DNA from: CADEFX01 sp050260355
GTDB taxonomy: Bacteria; Pseudomonadota; Alphaproteobacteria; Rhizobiales; Hyphomicrobiaceae
Direction: 5' to 3'
Assembly: GCA_050260355.1 (NCBI GenBank)
Contig: JBLNBZ010000125.1
Span: 1-39,027, forward strand
DNA: 39,027 bases
In this document: positions 17,680-26,118 of the stretch, in pieces
How positions within the stretch are numbered: position 1 is the first letter of the stretch
Layout of the letters: each line of letters opens with the position of its first letter
Notes under the pieces: generated by a model
Told to the model about the DNA's origin: nothing
The model's database searches: none
What the model saw: the letters and a program-made list of their open reading frames with translations, nothing else
Program-made: the position numbers and the translations under genes

Positions 17680-18073
17680 GGCAGCCTCTCCATCATGCAG
17701 CTGGCCACCACGATATGGGCGTAAAAAACTCAAAAACCGATGGTTGCCCGAGGCCTCAATCATAAACGGCGCATAATAAAAACGCCGGACCACGGGCGGC
17801 GTCCCGCCCCCCCCAGTGTGTATTGGTTCAGGCGCACGAGATCCGATAACGCGCGCTCACGCATTTCTCGATTCCGTTCAATACTGCTTGATGTGCGACC
17901 CGCGCTTCGTCTTCTGCTGCTATTTGTGACGCGTCCCGTGGCACCGCGCTCGGCTGGTTGAGGAACTCGAGCAGGCTCCGGCATGAATCTATCGGCGCTG
18001 CCAAACCATTGGGGCTACCATTGGCGCGCGAACAGGCGGTCGCATTAGCTCGGCCGCGTTGCAAGGCCAAACC
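17680..18073. other. 394-bp intergenic region between divergent genes
   Basis: No convincing gene. It contains a perfect GC hairpin GGGCGG-CGTC-CCGCCC at 17794-17809, followed on the minus strand by a T-rich stretch (GCGTTTTTATTATG), and a weaker stem CGGCG...CGCCG at 17767-17787. It should hold promoters for the small membrane protein and the TVP38 operon, but I cannot name them with confidence. Confidence 0.5.
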
Positions 18074-18868
18074 ATGGGCAAGCAGCCCGGTCAAAAATCC
18101 GACGCAAGTCCACGCAGCGCATTGAAGCGCTGGCTTCCGCTCATCGTTCTGGTTTTGGCTACGATCGCCGTGTTTGCCGCCGGCTGGCACCGCCAGCTCT
18201 CGCTTGGCAACATCGCCGACCATCGCGCCGAGCTCAGGTCGTTTCTCGCGGATCACGCAGCACTCGCACCTCTTGCGTACGTGGTCATCTATGCGGTCGC
18301 AGTGGCGCTTTCGGTGCCTGGAGGGCTGGTTCTGACGCTGACCGGCGGCTTCCTTTTCGGATGCGTTGTCGGCGGGCTGCTCACGGTGATTGCCGCAACG
18401 ATCGGCGCCACCGTGGTCTTTCTCGTTGCGAGGATGAGTTGCACCGGCTCGTTCGTGGAGCAGGCGGGTCCGTGGTTGGTCAAGCTTCGCGAAGGATTCA
18501 AGAGCAATGCGCTCAGCTACCTTCTTTTCTTGCGGCTGGTACCGGCCTTTCCGTTCTGGCTTGTCAACCTGGCGGCAGCCGTGCTCGACGTTCCGCTCAC
18601 GACCTTCGTTTTTGGTACATTGATCGGAATAATTCCAGGCTCCTTCGCGTTCGCTTCGTTGGGCGCCGGACTTGACAGCGTTATCGCCGCGGCCGAAGCC
18701 GAACATGCCGCCTGCGTCGCCGCTAAAGGTCCCGACCAGTGCCACGTCAGTCTTCACGCGGGATCTCTGGTGACGAAGGAGCTGATTCTGGCCTTCTGCC
18801 TATTAGGGCTGGTCGCCCTTATTCCGATCGTTCTGAAGAAGTGGAGAGCACGTAATGCAGCGACTTAG
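18074..18868 (+). CDS. TVP38/TMEM64 (DedA-like) family membrane protein
   Basis: A 264-residue integral membrane protein. A basic N-terminus precedes helix 1 (about 20-38). The SNARE-associated/VTT domain follows with ALSVPGGLVLTLTGGFLFG, GATVVFLVAR and the reentrant-type segment LRLVPAFPFWLVNLAAAVLDVP, then GTLIGIIPGSFAFASLGAG. The last helix ends in a basic KKWRAR tail. The family includes lipid scramblase-like and membrane-homeostasis proteins; its exact role in bacteria is unsettled. ATG at 18074 has AAGG upstream. Its end overlaps the start of the FAD oxidoreductase by 14 bp. In other bacteria these two modules occur as one fused protein, which supports joint function. Confidence 0.88.
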   Translation: MGKQPGQKSDASPRSALKRWLPLIVLVLATIAVFAAGWHRQLSLGNIADHRAELRSFLADHAALAPLAYVVIYAVAVALSVPGGLVLTLTGGFLFGCVVGGLLTVIAATIGATVVFLVARMSCTGSFVEQAGPWLVKLREGFKSNALSYLLFLRLVPAFPFWLVNLAAAVLDVPLTTFVFGTLIGIIPGSFAFASLGAGLDSVIAAAEAEHAACVAAKGPDQCHVSLHAGSLVTKELILAFCLLGLVALIPIVLKKWRARNAAT

Positions 18869-20348
18869 CCCGAGCGGCAGCGGCGCTCCGGTGACAGGCG
18901 AGCGCGCGGTCGGAGCAGTCCCCTTGGAGGAGATCAATGCCGACCTGTGCGTGATCGGAGCAGGCTCGGGTGGATTGTCGGTGGCCGCATCGACAGTGCA
19001 GCTCGGAATGAAGGTTGTGCTGATCGAGAAGCATAAGATGGGCGGCGATTGTCTGAACTATGGCTGCGTCCCTTCGAAGGCGCTGCTCGCCGCCGCGCGC
19101 CGGGCCCACATGATGCGGTCCAACGCACGGTTCGGAGTGGGCCCAACGCTGCCGACCATCGACCATCGGGCCGTTCAGGCTCACGTCAGGGGCGTCATCT
19201 CCGCCATTGCGCCCAACGATTCGGTTGAGCGGTTCACCGGTCTCGGCGTCCAGGTGATCCAGGCGGCGGCCTCATTTGCAGACCGGCGTACGGTCGTTGC
19301 CGGCGAGAAGCGCATCCGGGCCCGCCGTTTCGTGATCGCCACCGGCTCCTCGCCGGACATTCCGCCGATCCCTGGGCTCGACCGCGTTCCCTACCTCACC
19401 AACGAGACCATCTTCGACAACGATCGCAAGCTCGACCACCTGATCGTCATCGGCGGTGGGCCGGTCGGCATGGAGCTGGCACAGGCGCATGCCCGTCTCG
19501 GCAGCCGTGTCACGGTATTGGAAGCCCTGAAGCCGCTCGGCAGGGATGACCCTGAGCTGGTTGAGGTCGTGTTGAAGTGCGTGCGCGCCGAGGGGCTGCA
19601 GGTGCGGGAAGGGGCCAAGGTCGAGCGCATCGATCCGCTTCCAGGGGGCGGCGTAAGGGCCACCATCGCCACCGCCGCGGGAACGGAGACTGTCGATGGC
19701 AGCGACATCCTTGTCGCAGCGGGTCGTAAACCCAACGTCCAGGACTTGAACCTCGAGGCGGCCGGCATCAGATACGATCGCCGTGGGATTCACGTAAACA
19801 AGGGGTTGGTCACGTCTAATTCCAGGGTCTTCGCCATCGGAGACGTGATCGGCGGCCTGCAGTTTACCCACGTCGCAAACTACCATGCCGGCATCGTTTT
19901 TCGGCGGGCGCTGTTCAGGTGGCCCGCCAGGGTGCGGGAGGACCATATTCCATGGGTGGCCTTTACCGACCCCGAGCTCGCCTACGTGGGCCTTACCGAG
20001 GAGGTCGCGCGTGCGCGCCATGGGCAGGTGAACGTTTACCGTTGGCCGTACCATGAGAACGACCGGGCACAAGCCGAGCGAACGACGGCTGGGTTCGTGA
20101 AGGTCGTAACTGACAAGAAGGGAAGGATCCTTGGGGCCGGCATCGTCGGCGAGCATGCTGGTGAAGTGATCCAGATGTGGTCGCTGGCCATATCCCAGGG
20201 ATTGAAGATCACAGCAATGACGCAGTGGGTATCGCCTTATCCAACACTGAGTGAGATCAACAAGCGGGCCGCACTGGGGTATTATGCTCTGGCAGCGGGA
20301 AATCCGTTGGTGCGCAAGGCAGTAGCCTTTTTGAGCAAGCTTGGGTGA
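18855..20348 (+). CDS. FAD-dependent pyridine nucleotide-disulfide oxidoreductase, mercuric-reductase-like
   Basis: A 497-residue class I disulfide oxidoreductase. The FAD loop GAGSGG is at 35-40, the redox-active disulfide GGDCLNYGC has Cys66 and Cys71, the NAD(P) fold is VIGGGPVGMELAQAHARLG, and the second FAD segment is VFAIGDVIGG. The dimerisation-domain end reads SPYPTLSE, with Tyr where lipoamide dehydrogenases have the catalytic His. This places it with the MerA-like side of the family rather than true lipoamide dehydrogenase. No N-terminal metal-binding domain and no merR/merT are present, so mercury reduction is not implied. It is translationally coupled to the TVP38 gene. Confidence 0.88.
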   Translation: MQRLSPSGSGAPVTGERAVGAVPLEEINADLCVIGAGSGGLSVAASTVQLGMKVVLIEKHKMGGDCLNYGCVPSKALLAAARRAHMMRSNARFGVGPTLPTIDHRAVQAHVRGVISAIAPNDSVERFTGLGVQVIQAAASFADRRTVVAGEKRIRARRFVIATGSSPDIPPIPGLDRVPYLTNETIFDNDRKLDHLIVIGGGPVGMELAQAHARLGSRVTVLEALKPLGRDDPELVEVVLKCVRAEGLQVREGAKVERIDPLPGGGVRATIATAAGTETVDGSDILVAAGRKPNVQDLNLEAAGIRYDRRGIHVNKGLVTSNSRVFAIGDVIGGLQFTHVANYHAGIVFRRALFRWPARVREDHIPWVAFTDPELAYVGLTEEVARARHGQVNVYRWPYHENDRAQAERTTAGFVKVVTDKKGRILGAGIVGEHAGEVIQMWSLAISQGLKITAMTQWVSPYPTLSEINKRAALGYYALAAGNPLVRKAVAFLSKLG

Positions 20349-20372
20349 GAAACCCGCCAGCGAGGAGCCGCA

Positions 20373-21875
20373 TTGGACCAGAAGGTCGACGCTGCTACCG
20401 CTCCGGGCCAGACGACGGCGCGACCGGAGACGCTCGTGGACGCGGCAAAAAAGCTGTGGCCGCGACCGGTCGGCTTGTCCGGCAAGCTGCTCTTGTTGAC
20501 AATTCTGTTCGTGATGCTTGCCGAGGTGCTGATCTTCGTGCCCTCGGTCGCAAACTTCCGCATTACTTGGCTCGCCGATCGCCTCACGGCCGCGCAGCTC
20601 GCCTCGCTGGCCGCGGAAGCCTCTCCCAATGGCGACGTGCCCCAGGGCCTGCGTAACGAGTTGCTGCGCACGGCCCGCGTGAAGGCGGTGGCCCTGAAGC
20701 GCAACGATCAGAGACAGCTCATCCTCGATGCCGACATGCCGGTCGCCATCGATGCCAGCTATGACCTCTCCATGACCGGAGCCAACGCGGCGCTTTCCAG
20801 CCGCCTTGGCGCGATTTGGGATGCGCTCGAGGTTCTGTTCGGGAGCGGCGACCGGACGCTGCGCGTCGTCGGCCGCCCAGGCGACGGCGCGGGCGACATG
20901 ATCGAGATCGTGCTTCCTGAAGGGCCGCTCAAGACGGCGATGGTTCGCTTCGGCCTCAACGTTCTGGTTCTCTCCATCATCATTTCCGTGATTACGGCTG
21001 CACTGGTCTATCTAGCGCTCAACACGATCCTGGTGCGGCCGATCCTGCGCATCGCGCAGAACATGCTCCGCTTCAGCCAGCATCCGGAGGATGCAAGCCG
21101 GATCATCATTGCCTCGGGCCGACGTGACGAGATCGGCACTGCGGAGCGCGAGCTCTCGCACATGCAGACCGAGCTTTCCTTGCTCCTGCATCAGAAGAGC
21201 CGGCTTGCCGCACTCGGATTGGCCGTGAGCAAGATCAATCACGATCTGCGCAACATGCTCGCCAACGCGCAGCTTCTGTCCGATCGGCTGGCTTCGAGCC
21301 CCGACCCCAACGTGCAGCGGTTTGCGCCCAAGCTGATCGCTTCGCTCGACCGCGCGATCGCCTTCTGCAACGATACGCTCAAGTTCGGGCGCGCCCAGGA
21401 GGCCGCGCCTCGCCGCGAGCTGATGCCTCTCAAGCCCCTCGTCGTCGAGGTCGGAGAGGGCCTCGCGCTGCCGCGCGATGACGTGATTGCCTGGCACATC
21501 GACATTGAGGACAGCCTGCGGATCGACGCCGATCGCGACCAGCTCTATCGCGTCCTGTCCAACATTACGCGCAACGCGCTACAGGCGCTCGAAGCGCAAG
21601 GTGCCGCCGTCAAAGGCGCCATCAGCGTCACAGCACGGCGCACGGCCAACCGCGTTGCGATCATCGTGAGCGATGATGGGCCTGGCGTCCCGCCAAGGGC
21701 CAAGGAGCACCTGTTTCAGGCCTTTCAGGGGTCGACACGCCGAGGCGGGACCGGGCTCGGCCTTGCGATTGCGTTCGAGCTCGTTGCCGCGCATGGTGGG
21801 ACGATGCGCCTCCTCGATGTTCCCAAGGGCGCGAGCTTCGAAATCGAGATCCCTGATCGGGGCACCTCACGCTGA
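20373..21875 (+). CDS. Membrane sensor histidine kinase (orphan)
   Basis: A 500-residue two-component kinase with a TTG start and GAGGAG five bases upstream. TM1 is at about 37-58, an outer sensing region at 60-190, TM2 at about 192-216, and a HAMP-like linker reaches to about 275. The phosphoacceptor is His290 in INHDLRNML. The ATPase domain has an N box (NITRNALQALE), G1 (DDGPGVPP) and G2 (GGTGLGLAIA). The outer region has no recognised ligand domain. No response regulator lies nearby. It follows the flavoprotein by 24 bp, so the three genes are likely one operon in which the kinase may sense membrane or redox state (inference). Confidence 0.9.
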   Translation: MDQKVDAATAPGQTTARPETLVDAAKKLWPRPVGLSGKLLLLTILFVMLAEVLIFVPSVANFRITWLADRLTAAQLASLAAEASPNGDVPQGLRNELLRTARVKAVALKRNDQRQLILDADMPVAIDASYDLSMTGANAALSSRLGAIWDALEVLFGSGDRTLRVVGRPGDGAGDMIEIVLPEGPLKTAMVRFGLNVLVLSIIISVITAALVYLALNTILVRPILRIAQNMLRFSQHPEDASRIIIASGRRDEIGTAERELSHMQTELSLLLHQKSRLAALGLAVSKINHDLRNMLANAQLLSDRLASSPDPNVQRFAPKLIASLDRAIAFCNDTLKFGRAQEAAPRRELMPLKPLVVEVGEGLALPRDDVIAWHIDIEDSLRIDADRDQLYRVLSNITRNALQALEAQGAAVKGAISVTARRTANRVAIIVSDDGPGVPPRAKEHLFQAFQGSTRRGGTGLGLAIAFELVAAHGGTMRLLDVPKGASFEIEIPDRGTSR

Positions 21876-22052
21876 ACGAGGCGTCCGCGTAGCCCCCGCC
21901 ACGCTTTCCGAGAAGCAAGCGATCGCCAGAAGGCTGCGAGCGCGCATCGACTGCTGTAGGTTGCCCAATCGTGCCACTGCACGAGGGCTGACACTCCGCG
22001 AGCTCGCAGTGGGCTGTCACACTCTGCCGCCTTTGCGACCGAAAGGGCGCAT

Positions 22053-23312
22053 ATGCAGATCTACAGAGTTGATTTTGCTTCAGAAGATGGGGCGGCGCTG
22101 CTGGCTGCCGCGGGCGCGAGCGAGCCCGCCATCCTGGCGGCACTTCAGCGCCTCGACCGGGTTTTTGTCGTCAAATCCACTTGTGCCCCGGGCCTCTGCT
22201 TCGCGGGAGGCGAGGTTCGCGCCACCCTCGCTTCGGACACCGTCGCCCAATCCTTCGCCTTCAGCCTTGCCGGCAGCGGGGAGAGGTTGACCGACGCGCT
22301 CGCTTCTTGCGCCGGCGAGAGCGTCGAGCGGCTGTCGCAAATCGAGCGTGCTGACGATGTCTCGGCGGTGGGCAGCCCGGACGCGATGACCGGTCGGGCG
22401 ATGCAGTCGGTCCTGCGCCTTGCAAGCGACCTGCTGAGCCGCAGGACGGAATCGCCGTCGGATGAGTTGGTCTGGATAGCGGCGATGACCCTTGACGGCG
22501 CGCAGACCTTCGTGCCCGCAGACTGGTGTCTGCGCCGTGCGCGGCCTGGGCCATTGTCGATCCCCGGCGCGGCTTTGAGCACGGGCTGTGCAGCGGGCGC
22601 TACTTTCGATTCGGCCGCTGCACGCGCGCTCCTGGAGTTGGTAGAGCGCGATGCTGCCAGCCTCTGGTGGGTCGGCGGCCAACGCGCAAGATCGCTGTCC
22701 CTGGACAGTGGTGCAATGAGGGAGGCTGCACGCCTTCTCGGCGTGCTACGACAAGATCACACGGGACGCAGGACGTGGCTTCTCGACATCACGACCGACC
22801 TCGACATTCCCGTCGCAGCGGCTCTGTCGGTCGGACCGGAGGGCCGCGGCCTCTGCTGTGGTCTCGCGGCGCGCGCATCCGCGATGCGCGCGGCACGGGC
22901 AGCGATCCTCGAGATGTGCCAAATCGAGCTGGCGCTGGAGTTTGTCGCATTGAAGCAAGCACAGCGCGGCCAAGCCGGTCTGAACGATGTGGACCGCCGG
23001 CACCTTCGCCGCGCCTCCGAGATCCGCGCGCAGGATTGTCCGTTGCTTCATCCAGTCGCGGTAACGTTGTCCGACGAGATCGGCGTCGAGGAAGCAGATG
23101 AATTGAACGCAGTCCGCCTGGCCTTGCAAAGGAAAGGCATTGAGGCGGCGCTCGTCGACTTGACCAGGTCCGACTACGCGCTTCCCGTGGTTGCTGCCAT
23201 AGCTCCGGATCTTCAGCTTTTGCCCGCCAACCTGAAAACGACGAGACTGAGGCACGTGGTTGCCGCCACTGGCGGCACGCAGCAGTGGACCGGAGGTGCG
23301 CCGCTGATCTAA
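22053..23312 (+). CDS. Stand-alone YcaO-family ATP-dependent enzyme
   Basis: A 419-residue YcaO protein. The ATP/Mg-binding glutamates are visible as E89-SV-E92-R93, E195-LV-E198-R199 (in ALLELVERDAASLWW) and E287-MC-Q290. The SxGCAAGxT segment at 176-183 is also typical. YcaO enzymes use ATP to activate peptide-backbone amides, making azolines, thioamides or amidines in ribosomal peptides, or modify RimO/McrA-type proteins. No E1-like partner, TfuA or dehydrogenase gene is adjacent. ATG at 22053 has GAAAGGG upstream. Downstream come a short tri-cysteine ORF and a BTAD regulator on the same strand, so a peptide-modifying locus is plausible; the substrate is not established. Confidence 0.85.
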   Translation: MQIYRVDFASEDGAALLAAAGASEPAILAALQRLDRVFVVKSTCAPGLCFAGGEVRATLASDTVAQSFAFSLAGSGERLTDALASCAGESVERLSQIERADDVSAVGSPDAMTGRAMQSVLRLASDLLSRRTESPSDELVWIAAMTLDGAQTFVPADWCLRRARPGPLSIPGAALSTGCAAGATFDSAAARALLELVERDAASLWWVGGQRARSLSLDSGAMREAARLLGVLRQDHTGRRTWLLDITTDLDIPVAAALSVGPEGRGLCCGLAARASAMRAARAAILEMCQIELALEFVALKQAQRGQAGLNDVDRRHLRRASEIRAQDCPLLHPVAVTLSDEIGVEEADELNAVRLALQRKGIEAALVDLTRSDYALPVVAAIAPDLQLLPANLKTTRLRHVVAATGGTQQWTGGAPLI

Positions 23313-23361
23313 TATGCCCTTCCTCCGTACGGGAAGTGACTTAGTGCGCCTGCGTAGTCAC

Positions 23362-23487
23362 ATGCAATCGCCCCTCACCAGGCATCTCGGCAATACGAAG
23401 TGTTGCTGTGCGGTCTATTCGGGAGATCACGGTGCCATCAAGACGGAGGCTGAAAAGGCCTCCAACCCGGCGTACCCGATATGGTAG
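23362..23487 (+). CDS. Possible 41-residue tri-cysteine peptide (candidate YcaO substrate)
   Basis: An ORF from ATG 23362 to TAG 23487 in the gap between the YcaO and BTAD genes. It encodes MQSPLTRHLGNTKCCCAVYS followed by 21 more residues ending PAYPIW. The three adjacent cysteines and the position after a YcaO enzyme would suit a precursor peptide, and its stop overlaps the ATG of the regulator by seven bases, as in coupled genes. Against it: no clear ribosome site, GC at third positions (about 71%) a little low for the region, and a competing minus-strand ORF. It may be chance. Confidence 0.25.
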   Translation: MQSPLTRHLGNTKCCCAVYSGDHGAIKTEAEKASNPAYPIW

Positions 23488-25550
23488 CGCCAGAGCGCAG
23501 AGCCTCAGCGTCGTCTGAGAAGCGCGGCCCCGCGCTTGCTCCCCGCGCAACGCTGAGAGTTTCCCTGTTCGGCGGGGCGGTTCTGCACACGGCGCATCAG
23601 GAGCTGGAGCTCAACAGCCGCAAGGCAAAGGCACTGATCGGCTATCTGGTGTTCGCACCGGATCTCAGAGAGACCCGTGACCGCCTCGTCGGCATGCTCT
23701 GGAGCGAGACTGAGGACTCCAAGGCTCGCGCCTCGCTGCGTCAGCTTTTGCACATGACGCGGGAAACACTCGAGAAAGCAGGTTTCGCCGGCTTCTCGAC
23801 CGATCGCTTTCAAGTGACACTCGATGCCGCGAAGCTTGTTACCGACGTCAGCTCGGCCCTCGACAGCGTTCAAGCCGGAGAGCCGCAGGAATGCCTGCTG
23901 AACCAGACGCGTATTACGGACACGCTCCTGGCAGGCCTCGACGACGTCGATCCCTCGTTCGGAAGCTGGCTGCAGGTTCAGCGCGAAAACTTGCGACAGC
24001 GGCTCATTCGCGGTCTTGAAGCCCAGTTGGAAAGGCCCGGGCTCAGCAAAGTTGCCGTTCGTCGCATCGCCAAGGCACTGACGCAGGTCGATCCGACGCA
24101 CGAGATCGCCTACCAGCAGCTGATGCGCGGCTGCGCCGACGCAGGGGACATCGCGGGGGCGTTGTCAAGCTACAAGCAACTTTGGGACCTCCTCGACCAA
24201 GAATACGATATGGAGCCTTCGACGGCCACGCAGGAGCTCGTGGCCGCCATCAAGAGCGGCAGCTATCAGCCGCGGATCGAAGTCGAAAGCTCCCGATCGC
24301 GCAGCGAACGCCAGCCTGAAGGGACGCCCCCCGCAGCTCAGCCAGCCCCGGTCTTGAAGCTGGGCCTCGTGGTCGGCAGCTTCGAGTCGGACAGCGAGCA
24401 TGCCAACGTTGCAACCGCGCTGCGCCACGACTTGATCTCGAAGCTCGTGCGCTTTCGCGAGTGGGTCGTCGTCGACGCCGAGCTTGGATCGACGGCAGCC
24501 CAGAGCCTCGTGCACGCTCAATACCGGATCACGGGAAAGCTGCTGTCCGCCCCCACGCAAATGGCGCTCATGCTGTCGTTGCACGAGTATCCGTCGGGCA
24601 CGGTCGTCTGGAGCGAGCGGCACGATCTGCAACGAGAGAAGCTGGCGGAAGCGCACCAATCGATCGTCAACCGGATCGCTCTGAGCTTCAACGTGCACCT
24701 GTCCGTCGATCGCCTCGTGCGCTTGGCGTCCGCCCCCGATATCTCGCTCGAAGCCTACGATCGCTGGCTGCGTGCACAAGCGCTGATGCAGAGCTACGAG
24801 CGGGAAAGCCGTGCTCGTGCGGCCGCCATCTTCCGGGCCATCATCGAGAATGAGCCGAATTTCGCGCCCGCCTACAGCGGCCTCGCACAGCTGGAGAACT
24901 CCCACCACATCGTGGTCGCCGGCATCTATCGCACGCTCGAGCGACAGCTCAAGGCGACGGCGCTGGCCAAGAAGGCCGTGACGCTCGACCCGCTCGACTC
25001 GCGCGCGCAGCTGTGCCTCGGCTGGGCGCACGCGATGAGCGACCGACATGACCTCGCGGAAACGTATTTTCACCTGGCGCACGAGCTCAACACCGATGAC
25101 CCTTGGACCACGACATCGGCCGCGCTCGGGCTCGCTTTCTGCGGCAGATATTCTGACGGCCGCTCGCTGGCCGACCAGGCGCGGGAACGCGTTCCTTGCC
25201 CTTCCGCAATTCACTGGAGCTACCAAGCCCAGATACGGTTCCTCTGCCAGGAATATGACGACTGTGCGCGTGCGGCCCAACATGTGGGCGATACCATCGC
25301 CTACCTGCCGGCATGGTACTCGGCTGCCCTATGGCATTTGGGGCGCACGAAGGAGGCCAAAGCGGAAGCTCAGCGCTTCTTTGCCCTCACTCGCGGTACC
25401 TGGCACGGCGCCGCGGCTCCAACCGATCATGCAATCATCCGGTGGTTTCTCGGCAGCTTCCCCATACGCGAGAGCGCAGCCCGACAGCGACTACGCATCG
25501 GGCTCGAGTCGGCCGCGACAGGAAAGGCCGCGCCGGCGTTGGCCGAGTAG
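23481..25550 (+). CDS. BTAD/SARP-type transcriptional activator with TPR repeats
   Basis: Encodes 689 residues. About 23-105 is a winged-helix OmpR-like DNA-binding domain (LRVSLFGGAVLH, KAKALIGYLVFAP, DRLVGMLWSE). About 110-255 is the bacterial transcriptional activation domain (ending SYKQLWDLLDQEYDMEPS). A central alpha/beta domain (about 285-400) resembles the periplasmic/adenylyl-cyclase-linked module of CadC-type regulators. The C-terminal third consists of tetratricopeptide-like helices (AIIENEPNFAPAYSGLAQLE, LDSRAQLCLGWAHAMSDRHD). SARP-like activators usually control the adjacent biosynthetic genes; here YcaO is directly upstream and the haem peroxidase pair converges from downstream. 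ATG 23481 has no clear ribosome site, so translation may depend on the overlapping small ORF. Confidence 0.85.
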   Translation: MVAPERRASASSEKRGPALAPRATLRVSLFGGAVLHTAHQELELNSRKAKALIGYLVFAPDLRETRDRLVGMLWSETEDSKARASLRQLLHMTRETLEKAGFAGFSTDRFQVTLDAAKLVTDVSSALDSVQAGEPQECLLNQTRITDTLLAGLDDVDPSFGSWLQVQRENLRQRLIRGLEAQLERPGLSKVAVRRIAKALTQVDPTHEIAYQQLMRGCADAGDIAGALSSYKQLWDLLDQEYDMEPSTATQELVAAIKSGSYQPRIEVESSRSRSERQPEGTPPAAQPAPVLKLGLVVGSFESDSEHANVATALRHDLISKLVRFREWVVVDAELGSTAAQSLVHAQYRITGKLLSAPTQMALMLSLHEYPSGTVVWSERHDLQREKLAEAHQSIVNRIALSFNVHLSVDRLVRLASAPDISLEAYDRWLRAQALMQSYERESRARAAAIFRAIIENEPNFAPAYSGLAQLENSHHIVVAGIYRTLERQLKATALAKKAVTLDPLDSRAQLCLGWAHAMSDRHDLAETYFHLAHELNTDDPWTTTSAALGLAFCGRYSDGRSLADQARERVPCPSAIHWSYQAQIRFLCQEYDDCARAAQHVGDTIAYLPAWYSAALWHLGRTKEAKAEAQRFFALTRGTWHGAAAPTDHAIIRWFLGSFPIRESAARQRLRIGLESAATGKAAPALAE

Positions 25551-25598
25551 GCAAGTCCGATCGCTTCCATGCGCTCAACTCATTTCCTCGCGAGAGGC

Positions 25599-25640
25599 GG
25601 GTGGGAGTATTCAACCCCCACCCCGAACGCTGACGCGTTC
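25599..25640. terminator. Two hairpins between convergent genes
   Basis: GGGTGGG and CCCACCC (25599-25605, 25617-25623) pair around an 11-nt loop, followed by GAACGC-TGAC-GCGTTC (25625-25640), a perfect 6-bp stem with a tetraloop. They lie in the gap between the end of the BTAD gene and the end of the minus-strand 126-residue gene, so bidirectional termination is likely. There is no long T-run. Confidence 0.45.
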
Positions 25641-25674
25641 TAACCTCCCCGCAAAGGGCGTGAGGCGCGATGCT

Positions 25675-26055
25675 TTAGGTGCAGTGAGAGATGGTGTAGT
25701 CGCCGACCCGGAACCGGAAGACCTCGGCCTTGTCGGCCGGAGGATTGAGGATGAAGCGCTCATAGAACTCCGGAAATGGATATTGTCCGGTGCCCTGACC
25801 GATGCTTTGCAGCGTGTCCTCGATGAATTCGGCCGGAGGGAGGCGTATCAGCAGCACCTCGTTGTTGCTCTGCACGAATTGGAGGCCCTTGATCCACGGC
25901 GGCAAGGGCAGCTCGATCGCTCCCTCAACCGCCCTCACGAATGCCGGGAGGTTCTCGGGCCGGGTCTCGGGCTCTGTCGCCCACCTGATCATGAGCTCAC
26001 CGAGCTTTCCGTAGTTCGTCACTTTGACGCGCGGGATGGGTCGGTCTAGTGGCAT
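25675..26055 (-). CDS. Hypothetical protein of 126 residues paired with haem peroxidase
   Basis: Not recognised as a family. ATG at 26055 is preceded by a near-perfect ribosome site (AAGGAGGT), so it is surely translated. The sequence is hydrophilic and mixed alpha/beta, without signal peptide or membrane segment: PRVKVTNYGKLGELMIRW, then ELPLPPWIKGLQFVQSNNE, and an end FRVGDYTISHCT. The last four residues include Ser, His, Cys and Thr. It is 63 bp downstream of the haem peroxidase gene and probably co-transcribed. It might be an accessory of the peroxidase, or, more speculatively, a peptide carrier for YcaO. Confidence 0.75.
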   Translation of the reverse strand: MPLDRPIPRVKVTNYGKLGELMIRWATEPETRPENLPAFVRAVEGAIELPLPPWIKGLQFVQSNNEVLLIRLPPAEFIEDTLQSIGQGTGQYPFPEFYERFILNPPADKAEVFRFRVGDYTISHCT

Positions 26056-26118
26056 GCTGAACCTCCTTGCTTGCTACATTGGGTTGGGACCTGACGGTTG
26101 TCGCGATCCGAACCACGC

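Noticed and set aside
18855..20348. Calling the flavoprotein a mercuric reductase
   Set aside because: There is no metal-binding N-terminal domain, no C-terminal vicinal cysteine pair and no mer genes.
23341..23550. 69-codon minus-strand frame between YcaO and BTAD genes
   Set aside because: It overlaps the BTAD start, lacks a ribosome site and shows no similarity; not enough to call, though it competes with the tri-cysteine ORF.
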